This document shows, piece by piece, positions 42,355 to 53,897 of a stretch of DNA of 64,000 bases. Position 1 is the first letter of the stretch. Every line of letters begins with the position of its first letter. The notes under the pieces were generated by a model that saw nothing but the letters and a program-made list of their open reading frames with translations, was not told where the DNA came from and did not search any database. This DNA comes from Pascua guehoae (lineage: Eukaryota > Basidiomycota > Tremellomycetes > Trichosporonales > Trichosporonaceae), in contig BCJX01000006.1 in assembly GCA_001600415.1 (NCBI GenBank), positions 565,606 through 629,605 on the forward strand. The letters run 5' to 3'. Made by a program: the position numbers and the translations under genes.

Positions 42355-45300
42355 TCGAATTTGACGCCCCTGGCCACAGGGGCACGACCAGTTGTACTGT
42401 ACAAGAGTAACAGGGTACCCAGGAGTCATCTGTAAATATACTGTCTCGGTTGGTCGCAAACAATGAAATTGGTCCTTCTTTACAATGCATCGGATTCACA
42501 AGACGTTCAGCTGCACAAATCAATCGGTACAAGGGCAGAATGCGCAGTGGTTCGATGGGAATACTGGCAGAGAGTCGGCGAGTGACCAGGGCGCAATGTG
42601 CCACATTGGCCATGTGGCACTTTCACCTCAGGGCCCGAATTTTGTTACTGAGCAACTTTGTGCACTCATTTTGTGAGTAATACCTGTTGGAGTCTTGCTA
42701 ATGAATATCATACGTCAATCCCAGACGCATGCAAGTCTTGGAAGAAGAGATATTGTGGGTAGAAGGCATGGTGAGATATTGGGCGCTGTATGGTGAGGGT
42801 GCCACACTGGCCAGGCCGATTACGTAATACTTCTTTTTCTCTGAGGCCTCCGGCTCTGACCAAGTCCATTTGTTTGAGAAACAATGCGGGCAAGTAAGAT
42901 AGATATACCTGTTAGACATACATCTACGCAGTTCATTGCAAGTTTGTTCACCCCAAGTTTCCACAGAAGCCATACTGGAAACTGGCAAAAATCGGCTTGC
43001 ACTCTATAACAGCCTCCTACCTCGGCAACTGAATCGCCACAAAAAGCATCACCTTCATCTTAGAGCCACACGTAGCACCTGGCACATTTGGCGGTGGTAT
43101 ATTTAAGCAGCGGTTTGCCTTGTAGATACCCTCGGCGAATGTAAAACTTAGCCTTCCACATAGTAGGGCACTTGGCCACCTTGCTCTCACGCCACCTACT
43201 CGAACCTCAAACACTGCGCAAACCTCATCTCTGCCACTATATGCCACTTGTCACTGCAATTCTGAACAGATTCTGCACTGTACTAAAAATTCTGACCAGG
43301 AAAGGAAGGGAATAGGCCGAAGGCGCAGGCGATACTCACTCTCACTCTCCCTCACTCCCTCTCTCTCTCACACACACTCATGCAAAGCCGTCCATCTCGT
43401 TTCTATCGCAGTCACGATGTCTTGATCCACCGCCTCCGCTCTGGAAACGGATTTGGGGGGGCACACTCCATCCGCCCGACGAGTAAGTATGGTGCCCACT
43501 CTTCAAGGTGCGTGGACGTGTGGAGTCTTCGGAACTGCATGTCAGCCTTGGTCTGTAGGCCATATATGGGACTCTACGCTGTTCGGTTCATGTGCTCTCG
43601 CAGGCTATTATCAGGACGAGTAGCAAGGTAGCTCTGCTAAAGCTGCTAAAGCTACTGTCGCACTACCACTTTGATTCTCACCCTCGTCCTCAGCATCCAC
43701 TTGGCTACTCACTTGCCACCCACACTGCTTGCCTGCAAACTGGTCAAAGACCTCTGGCCCGCCTGGGTGCACGTCGCGAAACGTCGTGACATCGTAGACG
43801 CGGTCGTCGATTACGATCCCTGTCGTCAGTGAGAGGAAGGTGTGGGCGGCCAGGCTGTTTCGAAGGATCCCTTTTTAGGTGCCCAGACGGAACAAAATGG
43901 ACCCAGGACGGTGCGCTGGGAAGCAGAGCATTACCACACTCAACCTCGCAACCAAGGCTCTCTTCTTCGTCCTCCCCTCCATCCCTACGTTCTCGTTCCG
44001 GTAATCTTTGCACTGCGGTGGTACGCACATATCCCCTTGTCAACACTACATTGTTCCGCCACCCGTTGGGCGCTCACGATCGGTACCTCGTCCAAGCGCA
44101 CACGCTCACGGCCCCGCCCGACATACGCGACAAGCTCAGGTGGGGGCTCGGTACAGAACGCCCGCCCACCGCAGACCTGCACGTGTACCTTGTCATGAGT
44201 CTGTGTTTTTGTCTGCGCGTCGCCCGTCTCAACACTGCGTTCGATTTCGGCGAGCACGGCTTGTGGGAGGCGGTATCGCGCGCGCGAGAAGGGCATCATG
44301 CCAAAGTGTCAAGGCGTGTGTTATGAAGTAGGTCCCGAAGAGATGCAGTAATGGAACAGCTTGCGAGCTGATGTGTATGCAAGTTGTGGTGTTGGTTTGA
44401 TGTCATGCTAGTTCTTGGGCGCGCCAGCATATAAACGTCCGTGTGATCGTTGGTGGAGTGGTCTCCGATCGTGGTCGGATCTGTACGGCGGCTTTCCGAT
44501 AGTAATCGGAAAAGGGTGGAGGGGTGGAGACATGGGTTTGTCTACGACTCGCACCTGATAAACGGAGAGGGGTCATGTAGAGTGCTGTCGGTAGAGCAGG
44601 GCGATCCAACTGTCCACATAGTTACGCAATCGTAAACTGGCCTCATACCTGAATGTACCGAAGGTGCGGATTGTGGCAGGCTACCGTGCTTCGTCTGTCA
44701 CCTCTCGCCATCGGAACGGGAAGCTTTCAATGTCCCAGGGCGGGCAAATGCACGCATAGCCGACGAGGCTGTAAGTCGCGAAACTCGTGATAATGCACAC
44801 GTATACGGGCTCGCTGAAAACCGAGGATGTGCGGATGTGACATGTGGCAAAAGATTGTTGTTGAACGACCCGCGGGCGTGTGTTGTTGGATGGTGGTGGA
44901 GGTGGAAGTACAAGAAGCCGTCCATTCCATGCCAACACGCAAAGTCAGCTTGGCTTTGGGGTTTAGAGGCCATCCCTTGCATCTTTGTGCGTGCATGTGC
45001 ACGTCTTGGCGACGGTGCCTGGAGAAAAAAGGAGCCCAACCTCGCGCGTGATACTTCCCATGACGAGAACCAATATTCAACCGCATGGCTTATGTGAGAG
45101 CTCTGGCTCTATGAGTCAAACAAACGTCCTATTCTACAGAGGAAGTTCTTTTTCAGGAGAATCGGCGTACATCATACGTATGGGCGCTGTTGAGCACTTG
45201 TTCGCAGTCTCACAGTCGGGGCTTGGAGGACGTTTCTTGACAACTTTCTGTCACCGTGGTTCGAACGGGAATCAGGCACAGTGCTCTTGCACGCCCTCGG

Positions 45301-45890
45301 CGCCAAGACCGCTCATTCGGAATGCAAACCCCCGAACGCCGTCTGTGCTACATGTGGCTGCATGTGCCGCAGTCAACAGCTATCTAACACTCCTCGCAGC
45401 CTCGAGGTAATGCAGAGCAAGAGAGCATGGCCGTCCTCAGCGCAGACGTTGTGGCATCGACGTTGGGTGTGCGCCCGTTTGTGGACACAAATGCTGCCGG
45501 TCGTCTCCACCGGACGAGCTGTGTCCAAATGGCACCTTCAAGAGAATGGCCGATGGGTTTGTGCAAGGGCGACTCTCAGACTGCATATGGGTGTAAGATC
45601 AAGCCCAATTGGATTGAGCAGTGCCATCATGTCTGCCGGTCTACAACACTGCCACACGTTGCAGTGGCCACGCAGCCACGAAGCCACGTCACTCGCAAAC
45701 GCCACCGGAGCTTGAGCTTGGCCGTCAGACTCACCCACAAGCCTGGCTCATTGACGGACACGGAAATACAATCTCGCATATGGCTTGCCCACAGCAGCCA
45801 GCAGCGAGCACAGGCCGTGCCATGTCCATGTGCCATCTACTCTACGCATGCAACGAGATGCATCAGTGGGACAGTGTTCGAACATAGTTG

Positions 45891-46610
45891 TCATAACCGT
45901 AGCAGTCGCCTTACGTCTATTTTACAAGACACGTGTGGCGCTGCTCCTGCACCGCATAATCGTTTCATGCATTTCGCCAATACTTGCTGTATGGTTGAGC
46001 CACGCCTTGGAAATGCGGAGATACTACGTTTGTTGTCTCGTCTCACGCCCTCTGCCGCTTGGACCGGCGCGTCCTCTCGGGAGGCTCCTCGGCGTTGGTG
46101 TTTTCCGCCGTCTTGGTCGACCTGGACGGTTTCTTCCCCTTTTCCTCGTCCGCGTTGGCCGGGTACCTCATCCGTCACTGTGACGGCCACGAGTTCTGCG
46201 CCCGCTTTGGGCGACGCAGCGGGCTTGCTGTCGTCGTCGTCTCTGCCGTCACCACGGCCATCCTCGTCGGCCGTCGCGATCCACACCGATCCAGACGCCG
46301 GCTCCGACCCTGGCGAACCTCTCACGACGGGGTTAAACCATTGACAGACGGCCAAGTTCGGCCGCCCTCGAACGATGGGCACAGTATCGCGGGTTATGGT
46401 CTGAAAGGTCCACAATAACAGGTCCCTTGTACCTTCGTCGGACCACTGGCAACAGGCAGACGCGTGCCAGGCACAAGCGGTATCCAAGGCGGCACAATAA
46501 CCCCAACCCCGAAAGTGGGTCAACCTCAGGCCCCATCCGTCATCGGTCGACCCGGGAGTTGCTGGAATTTCTTGGAATTCACGTCTAAGCGATATCGGGA
46601 CACGAGGCAC
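45891..46610 (-). CDS. Possible hypothetical protein or gene remnant
   Basis: A minus-strand frame of 239 codons starting MPRVPISLRREFQEIPATPG. Parts look protein-like (WSDEGTRDLLLWTFQTITRD; an acidic run ADEDGRGDGRDDDDSKPAAS). In another minus-strand frame, overlapping the end at about 46165-46050, lies a plausible basic nuclear-type tail (KKPSRSTKTAENTNAEEPPE followed by RTRRSKRQRA and a stop). The split over two frames suggests either an unrecognised intron or a decayed gene. No family is recognised. Confidence 0.25.
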   Translation of the reverse strand: MPRVPISLRREFQEIPATPGSTDDGWGLRLTHFRGWGYCAALDTACAWHASACCQWSDEGTRDLLLWTFQTITRDTVPIVRGRPNLAVCQWFNPVVRGSPGSEPASGSVWIATADEDGRGDGRDDDDSKPAASPKAGAELVAVTVTDEVPGQRGRGKGEETVQVDQDGGKHQRRGASREDAPVQAAEGVRRDNKRSISAFPRRGSTIQQVLAKCMKRLCGAGAAPHVSCKIDVRRLLRL

Positions 46611-47505
46611 TGGGCCCCTTCGGTATCAAGCTAAGCATAATGGAACCAGAAGGGCCTTGGCTACTGGAATGGTAGCCTTGGAACCTGCCTGTGTTTCCGG
46701 GTGACGGTCAGAGCGTCATACTTCCCGATGGACGGGCGATATCTAATCGCTGCCAACAACCCCAAACAGGTCCTCGACCCTGAGGCATCTCTCCAGTAGT
46801 GTATGTGCCCCTCGGCCCTGTCACCATGCTGTCATTCATAGCATGTTTGGGACTGGGCGGCTTCAAGCAGTAGAGGGAATGTTCCTACCTCGCGTATATA
46901 GCCTGCTCAGTATCGGAATATGGGGCACTGTCACCAAACCTTCTTGTCGCGAGAGGAGATACTAACGCGTTTCAATCAGGTCCATAAATACAAACATGTG
47001 ACTAGGCTCCCAGTTGTAGCAGGGCGCCCTCGCCCTGTCACCACGCGCAGTGAGGAACTGTTCCTCCCTCTTTTTGGGTGCCAATTGTCCCTCGACGAAA
47101 CTTCACGACCATCGCGTGGTTGTTGGCTTGGCGGCTGATGCACAACAACACTACTCTGTACCGTTCAGTGCCGCCGCCTTACTTTGCCCTCTCGATGCGC
47201 GCATCAACAAAGTCGCGTCTCTCCTCGCAATCGGTGCCTCCGAAGCATAAACGCGCCCAACGCGTCCGTCAGCCAGGCCAGGAGATGCATCACGACGCCG
47301 CTACAAACTCCAGCACCGTCCACGATGTGCGGCCATTTCGGACAACGACCACGCGTCTGAACAAGGCACTCGCGATAGTTTAGATGCAACCCGAGACACT
47401 TGAGACTGAACCTTCTCCTAGCGGAATGTGTATGACAGCAACCGCGTTGATCAACAGTGAGCAGGTCCTTGACGACGTACTGAATGCGAATCGCGCCCCG
47501 GCGCG

Positions 47506-47513
47506 TATAAAAA
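47506..47513 (+). promoter_or_regulatory. TATA box of the CAP gene
   Basis: TATAAAAA within GCGCG...GGCGCC, about 70 bp before the start codon at 47582, giving a short 5' UTR of about 40 nt. A strong, well-placed core promoter. Confidence 0.7.
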
Positions 47514-47581
47514 GGCGCCTTCCTCGGTCCGACTTTTGTCCATTGTCCATCTCCACTCTCTCATCTCACTTTGGAATCATC

Positions 47582-48540
47582 ATGGTCCGTATTACTCTCC
47601 TTCCACTTGTACTGGCTTCGATGGCCGTGGCTGCCCCAGCCGCCAACAACGGAGGCTATGACACACCACCTGCCTTCGACTCCAAGCCGATTATTTTCGA
47701 CCGCGCTGCCTCCGACGCTGAAGAGGTCAACCTTTTCGAATCCAAGCCTCTGCATTTCAAACGCGACGACGTAGGTGTGCCCGCGGACAACGAGGTCACC
47801 AAGGGCATGATGTCTACCTGGAATGCCTGGCGATCCAAGCTCGGTGAGCACTTATAAAGTAGAAGCGGTGTGTATGCACCAGCAGGGAACGCTAACAACT
47901 TAGGACGGCCTCCCCTCACGTGGAACTTCAACATGACCGTAAACCCACAGTATTGGGCGAACAACTGCGACTATGGCCTAAAATCTAAGGTCAATCCCGC
48001 CGCTAGTTATGAGTCAACCAATGGATACAAGTCAGCATACTTTTGTTTACAGGAGGCGTAAAACTAACCCTCAAGGTATATGTGGGGCAATGCGAAGAAC
48101 ACATCGGACGCCAATACCCGAATCAAGTTTCGCAATGAAGTCAATCGTTACATGTCGACTGGCAGTGAGTCGCTAGTATTACCTCGGCTTCAACTGACGA
48201 CCCAAGAAAACTACGATTGGGACAACCCAATCGACCCACTCGCCGACAATACTGTCGCCTGGGACTTCATCGGTATCGCCTGGTCGAATACAACCGAGAT
48301 TGGCTGTGGTTGGAACTACTGTCCTGGGGAGCCTAAGCCCGCTCATCCAGGCTTCGGCGATGCCCTCTTGATGGCCTGTAAGTACAATCATCATGAGGAT
48401 GTGAGAGCTAGTAAACACATCACTGACAGGAAGGTGAGTATAATGGGCAATCCTACCTTCAGTACCAAGGACACGAGGCTGCCTATGCCGAAAATATGAA
48501 GCCGCCCCCGGAGAGTGTCGACTACGACGCATACTACTAA
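47582..48540 (+). CDS. Secreted CAP/PR-1-like (SCP) protein
   Basis: Five exons (47582-47843, 47904-48030, 48076-48164, 48207-48400, 48430-48540) join in frame to 260 residues. The signal peptide is MVRITLLPLVLASMAVAAPA. A pro-like region follows with two similar segments (FDSKPIIFDRAA and FESKPLHFKRDD), the second ending in a Lys-Arg Kex2-type site. The CAP domain runs from MMSTWNAWRSKLGRPPLTWN and MTVNPQYWANNCDYG through NEVNRYM to the core VAWDFIGIAWSNTTEIGCGW and a final CKYNHH. The usual central motif and a clear His-Glu tetrad are weak, so the domain is divergent. Fungal CAP proteins (Pry1 type) bind sterols or fatty acids outside the cell; that role is inferred. A strong TATA box lies upstream. 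Confidence 0.75.
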
Positions 48541-48914
48541 GTCCGGATGATCATCGCTCCCCGGCGGAGCCATTAAATGAATAGTAGCCATGAAATGCAA
48601 ACCTGTGACCGTACGCAAGGTATGAGCATCGCCTGTGGGAAGGAGATCAGCCCAGGTGCATGCCCGTTCTCTGCTCGCAAACTCGAAACCGGCCCTTCTT
48701 GCTGGACCGTACCCATAGCCGACCTCAGAGGTTCTTGTGATTCAAATAACCAGGATCAGGAGGCCTGGTAAGTCACCGTGGGCGTTGTCAATTGGCAGCC
48801 GTCATCAACCATCGCTGTATTCACAAAGAACACCACGGAGAGCGCACTGTTTACATCGGAACACCCCACGACGCCCCATTCGCCCGCAAGGCATTGTCCA
48901 ACACCTCATACGCT
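48541..48914. other. 3' intergenic region
   Basis: Lies between the CAP and ALG3 genes, which end toward each other. Nothing recognised. Confidence 0.4.
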
Positions 48915-50529
48915 CTATCTCCTCTTCTTGTCACTAGCCACAGCTGGCGTCGGTTTTGGGCCGTACATCCACAGCCCAGCAATCATGGCAAGGTGCACGA
49001 CGAGCATCGTAAACGAGCTCCCTGAAGTCGAAGGGTAAGTGAGCCACGAGCGCTCGAGGAGGAGAAGGTAGCCGATCCTGTCTGTTAGTCTGGGTGTCAA
49101 TCGTAAGGCTAAAGCTCACATGACCGAGGGTTCGCCCCATCCGGCGCCAAGGTAGGCAAGAAGCGGCAGCTGGTGGAAGTACCACGCGTAAAACTGGTAG
49201 TGCAGTGAGCGCGAGAAGGTCATGCCGATGAGGTTTGACGTGAAGAGGACAAGCGGAATTTCTGCGACGTGAGTGAGATGGTGGCCTGAAGATTGGGCAG
49301 CTTCGAGCAGCTCACGCGAAGAGGGCAGTTGGCCAGGGGCAACGCCGGGCTGGAAGAGAGCGCGAAGGTTGTAAAGCCCCTTTGCAAGGACGGCCTTGGT
49401 ACCGCCAGGAACTGGGCACCAGCGGTACAGCCCAAACGCAATCAGCGTCGCTGCTTGAGCAATAAGCAGTCCCCGAGCGAACGATTGCGAGAGGAAGACG
49501 GTCTCGCCCACAAAGCGCCAGTTGACGGTCCACTTGAAGAGGAACTGGCGGGAAAAGTCAAAGGCAGAAAGGAAGTATGTCTTTGCTTCGTAGCGCGAAT
49601 TGAAGAAATGGATCGAAGGAAGGCCGATCTGGACGGCACCAATGATGAATGCGCTGTCGACGACGCCGAAAAAGCCGCGGTACTGGAACAGAAGAACGAT
49701 GAGACCAGGCAGGAAGAGGAGGATGTTCATCTTGACGCCAATGGCTAGCGAGAAGACAAATGAGCCAACACTCCACCACTGGAGCATGAAGAGGACCACG
49801 GAAGAGTAAAGCAACAGCATTGCGAACGGATCGTTGAACAGGCGCAGGAGGTAGATCGAATGCGACCGCTTTGACAGCACGAGCGGGATCAGGAGCCATT
49901 GTGGGATGTGTCGTGTTCGTCCGGCAAGGTAGTAGATGGTTGCAACAAGGAAGAATGTCGAGAGCTCCACGAGAAGGAAGATGACCTGCGCGGGGTGCTC
50001 TCGGCCACTCGCAGGAAGGATCAAGTTGAGTGCAGTGTAGATGTAGAGGTGAAGTGCAGGGTAGCTGTTTGTCAGCTTCAGTGACGTATCAGCGGCCGAC
50101 TTACACGAGCGGACCGGTTTCGCCTTCAATCTTCGAGTAGTCGCGCTCGCCATCGAGGAACATTTGCGCCTGCTGCATGTACGCGACCCAGTCGATCTTG
50201 GTGTCTGCATCGTGTTAGTACTGGGGTAAACTAGGTGCGTGGGGTCACTCACACGGCACTTTGAGAATGATCAAAACACCAACAGAGACTTGGAATGCAG
50301 CCAGGAGCCTAGCGACAAGCCAAAAGTATCGTCGTTCGAAGAGGAGCGCCTTGATCGTGCCCACGGGGTTACGGAGCGTGTTCGGAATGATGTTTATCAG
50401 AGTGAGGTCGACACCCGCCGGAGCGGGAGGTTGAGGCGCTACCACTACGGAGTCTGCGACAGCATCAGCTGCCTTGACAGGCTTGGCCGGGGCCTTTGTC
50501 TTTGTTGCTGCCCTCTTCTTTGGGGCCAT
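48915..50529 (-). CDS. ALG3: ALG3, Dol-P-Man:Man5GlcNAc2-PP-Dol alpha-1,3-mannosyltransferase
   Basis: Four minus-strand exons (50529-50253, 50204-50105, 50064-49120, 49077-48915) join in frame to 494 residues. An N-terminal Lys/Ala-rich cytosolic part of about 45 residues precedes multiple membrane segments. The family signature is clear across exons 1-3: [20 protein letters not shown], then [20 protein letters not shown] and HLYIYTALN. Later family blocks include [80 protein letters not shown] and WYFHQLPLL. The enzyme adds the first luminal mannose (sixth overall) to the lipid-linked oligosaccharide in the ER lumen. The start is the ATG before [15 protein letters not shown]. It is head-to-head with the F-box gene across 345 bp. 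Confidence 0.95.
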
Positions 50530-50874
50530 GGCGGTGTGTGCGTGTGTGTGAGTGAGTGGGTAAACGAGTGTAGTGTCTGATGAGAAGGCAAGAGTTGAGC
50601 GACGCGTCCCACTCGATGAGCGGCTGGCTCGAATGCAACTGGGTGAACACTGCTAACTCACTCTCGTCATCCGTCATTGGTGCAGTCATGGACGCGCGAT
50701 GACGCGACAAAAGTCACGTGGTCGGTGGGGCCCCGGGCCGGCCTGGACTCTGTGGCGATCTGAGCGCACTCGAGGCGATGCGGCGGTGGGTGGTGCATCT
50801 TCCAAGCGCACTGTCTGCTGCCTGCTACTCTTCTTCTTCTCAACCACTTTACCTCTCACCAAAACACTGCCCTC
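50530..50874. promoter_or_regulatory. Divergent promoter, ALG3 and F-box gene
   Basis: 345 bp between two start codons on opposite strands. It contains GTCACGTG near 50712-50720 (an E-box-like palindrome core) and T/C-rich leaders on both sides. No gene inside. Confidence 0.45.
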
Positions 50875-53379
50875 ATGGTAACCCCGACAGACATCTTTTC
50901 GGTTCCCGGTTACGAGAACCTGGTGGAATCGATCCTCGGCGAGCTCGATGCGCGCAGTATCCTCTCGGCCTCGGCGGTGAGACGATGTGCGGCTGCCAAA
51001 CGTGCATCAGTTGCTGACCTTTCAAGACGTGTACATATCTCAACGATGTGGTCATCAACTCATCTCGTCTCCAGCTCATCCTGCGTCAGGAGTACCAAGG
51101 TTTATCGTCCCACTTCTACCCAGATCAACCCCCAAGCATTCTTCTCGACCGGGCGATCGACATTCAGCGCCGTTGGGCCGACCTACGCCCGAAGCGTGTG
51201 GACGCCTTTTCTCAACCTCGCCTTCACCTGTACAAGACTGTTGCAACAGATGGTCTACTGGTGACCGTCCACCGTCAGGGAGGCACGGGACCTCGGGGTG
51301 TCGACTACGGAGAAGGAGACAGCCAAGAAGATGGCAATAGCAACGACGGAAGCGCCAATGGTGAGTCGATGCTTTGGTACTTGGCTGACGTACCAGGGGA
51401 CAATGGCGGAGGAGGCTACGCCGATGTCCAGGCTGTGCTCGAAGACATCATGTTCGGTAACTCAGACGACGACGAGTCTTCTGGTGTCCCAGAGGACAAT
51501 ACACCCATCCGTAATGTGGGTGGCGGATGGACTGTATCGGACATGACAACGTCTCGTGAGCATGGAACGGCTGTTCCCCAGACGACGTTCGATACCAACT
51601 TCGTGTTTACGGGCTGTGCCGCTAGCCGCGAGGACAACCTCTTTGTCGCGGCTGATGCCCGCAACGAGGCCCGCAATGAGGCCGGGGGCGATTGTGTGTA
51701 CGAGGTCGTGGATGCTCACCTCTTCCTCCTTCTTCCCCGTCTTAAGACTGAAGAAAGGGATAGCATCGCACTCGATCCCATCCCACACCCCGAAGCATCG
51801 AAGTCGATCCTTCACTTCGAGACACGCAAGCTGGTCGTCCCCGTCCACTACCCCGGGGACCCTGGCGTGGACGTCAAACTCTTCGGGAGTGTGGTACTAG
51901 TCCAGGTCGGGGACAATGGCAGCCTTGTCGGATGGAATTGGAGGACGGGAAGAAGGATACTCGTGAGTAAGATGACTTGGCCACCACACGAACAAACTGA
52001 TGCGCCCCCCATTCGGGCCTCCCTGCTCCCTCACCTTCCCTCCCGCCTATTACGAACTCCGTCCCAACCGCTCCCCCCCCTCCCCCCCCCTCCCCCCTTC
52101 CCACCGGCTAACAACAGGATGCCTCTGTAGAGTTTCCCCTGGGCCATCAAACCTTTGTTTTTCCCAACCACTCTCGCGTGAGCACCATCGTAAGGGAGGA
52201 GCAGCCTACCAACGACGACGGCCAGTCTATCGAAAGGGAAGAGCAGACTACCAACGACGACAACCAGTCTAAAACCAGTGACCAAGCCTTGCTGGGAGGA
52301 ACGAGTGCTGTTTTCTTCCAGCCAAGCCCTTCTTCGTCCACGACCAACACATCGGAGTCATGGTACGGCTTCTCGCCTGGAGCGTCGGCAATTTGCCTTG
52401 ACTTACCTCCATTGTTGGAGCAGCCATACAGAACTCGACGGCCGGACGAGTCTTTGGTCGACTTTGGAAGACGTACGTTTTTTGGGGGTATCGGCTCGCA
52501 TGCTACCGACAGTCGACTCCTTCTGGTCACTGCGTACATTATGATGGGTTTCGCATCGTACCACAGCTACAGTGCCGTAGTTCGGCTGGACAAACTGCAG
52601 CGCTTGCTGAATCAGGGGCCCGTCCCCGGTGGGCCTCCCTCCACCTCCTCCCTCGAGTACAACCATCCCAAGGCCGCAACAGCGGATCAGCCGATTGCGT
52701 TGTTTGGTATCAAGACCGACTCACCCAACCTGTCGCTCCTCAAACCAGCTCCTCTGGATCATTGGGCAGAGGTCGCCGATTTTGACATCTGGGACGACGG
52801 GATCTTGGCAGCGTCAAGTGGAATGCGGATTGTCCTGTGCAAAGAGACACACTCGTACCTCAGGTCGTACCTAACACTCTACGTGGCCGATTATGCGTTC
52901 CCGGCAGGAGGCGAAATGGTTCATCCATGGCCTTTCGGATCACGCTTCGTTCCCAGCAACAATGAGCGCCCCGAGCCTGATCGTAACTGCGACAAGAATG
53001 ATAACTCGGAGAAAGGTCAGAATCTGCACCGCGACCCTATGGTTCGCGTACCCCATATGACCCTCAGCCCGGTTCGCGACTGGTCACGGAAGCCAGGCGA
53101 TGAGATCTCGAGCAACTTCATGTTTGGTAAATTTGGCGGGACCTTTACACGTTCAATCGGACGTCCAGGAACTGCTATGGAACTTGATCTGCCCGAGGTG
53201 GTCCATGGGGGTGTCTCCATCGATGTGGATGCCGAGCACGTGTACATTTCGCTGGTAAGTCCGTCGTTAGGCAAGAGAAACCGAGGCCCGCCCGGGGGCG
53301 GGGTTCGATTCTCCTCCCTCGTCTTCCCTACCCCCTATGCTGATAACAGTCGGGCACGATCATTATCCTCTCGTTCTAA
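50875..53379 (+). CDS. F-box protein
   Basis: Four exons (50875-50976, 51027-51962, 52118-53254, 53350-53379) join in frame to 734 residues. The N-terminal F-box spans exon 1-2: NLVESILGELDARSILSASA, then TCTYLNDVVINSSRLQLILR and QEYQGL. The acceptor at 51026 was chosen because it restores this motif. The rest is an acidic, Asn/Asp/Gly-rich stretch followed by beta-rich segments typical of basidiomycete F-box proteins (FHFETRKLV-like and LDHWAEVADFDIWDDGILAA), ending in EHVYISL and then SGTIIILSF from a tiny last exon. An internal near-repeat encodes REEQPTNDDGQSIE and REEQTTNDDNQSK. It is a likely substrate adaptor of an SCF ubiquitin ligase; the target is unknown. Confidence 0.75.
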
Positions 53380-53897
53380 CTCTGCCGGTCACGCCGCCTC
53401 CACGCCGGACGTGATCGATCCATCACATGCATCACTTCTACCACAGTTGAGTTGCCACGTGTAGTTGATCCTGATGGTACATGATGGCCAAAGCGCCATT
53501 CCGCGACTGTTTTTTTCAAGTAGGGAAATTAGGTGTATGCATTCACCCGCCCCCCGGCCTGCCAGGGGCGGGCCTCTGTTTGCTGTTGCTGGTTTAGAGC
53601 TGGTGCACGGCTGTGTGTTGTATGCAGGCAAAGCAAGGCTGGAAGTGCAGCAGCTTCTGGGTCGTACTGGGAGGCACTGGGCGGGCGTGGCTTGCTGGGC
53701 GCGAAGATTCGACGTCATTCCACCACTCGGGTGCAAAAACGTCATTTCATGCTTTCAAAACCTCTGCCAGAGCCTCTTCGTCATTCGTCTCAGCCACCAC
53801 AACTTAACATCACCGTTTCTCTCCGGTCTCTTCTTCTTCTCAACCTTTAGTACCCACTCTGGACACTTGCACACACCCCACTACCCCACTACCAAAC
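53380..53897. promoter_or_regulatory. Promoter region of the ETT1/NRO1-like gene
   Basis: About 520 bp holding the F-box 3' end and a C/T-rich leader before the start at 53898. No gene is supported. Confidence 0.45.

Larger units (their letters stand above)
42355..47581. other. 5.2-kb interval without a supported gene
   Basis: The longest empty stretch in the window. Several frames of 100-300 codons are open, but on both strands at the same place (for example 43829-44326 and 45427-46344 plus; 43985-44299 and 45891-46610 minus) and without domains. A CT/CA microsatellite lies near 43335-43380. A TATA box for the CAP gene sits at its right end. Confidence 0.5.

Noticed and set aside
43829..44326. 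Plus-strand frame of 165 codons facing a minus-strand frame of 104 codons
   Set aside because: Both look partly protein-like, so composition cannot decide between them, and no splice chain extends either.
45427..46344. Open plus-strand frame of 305 codons
   Set aside because: No domain or promoter; rich in Ser/Thr/His/Cys; overlaps a minus-strand frame that looks slightly more protein-like. Neither is convincing.
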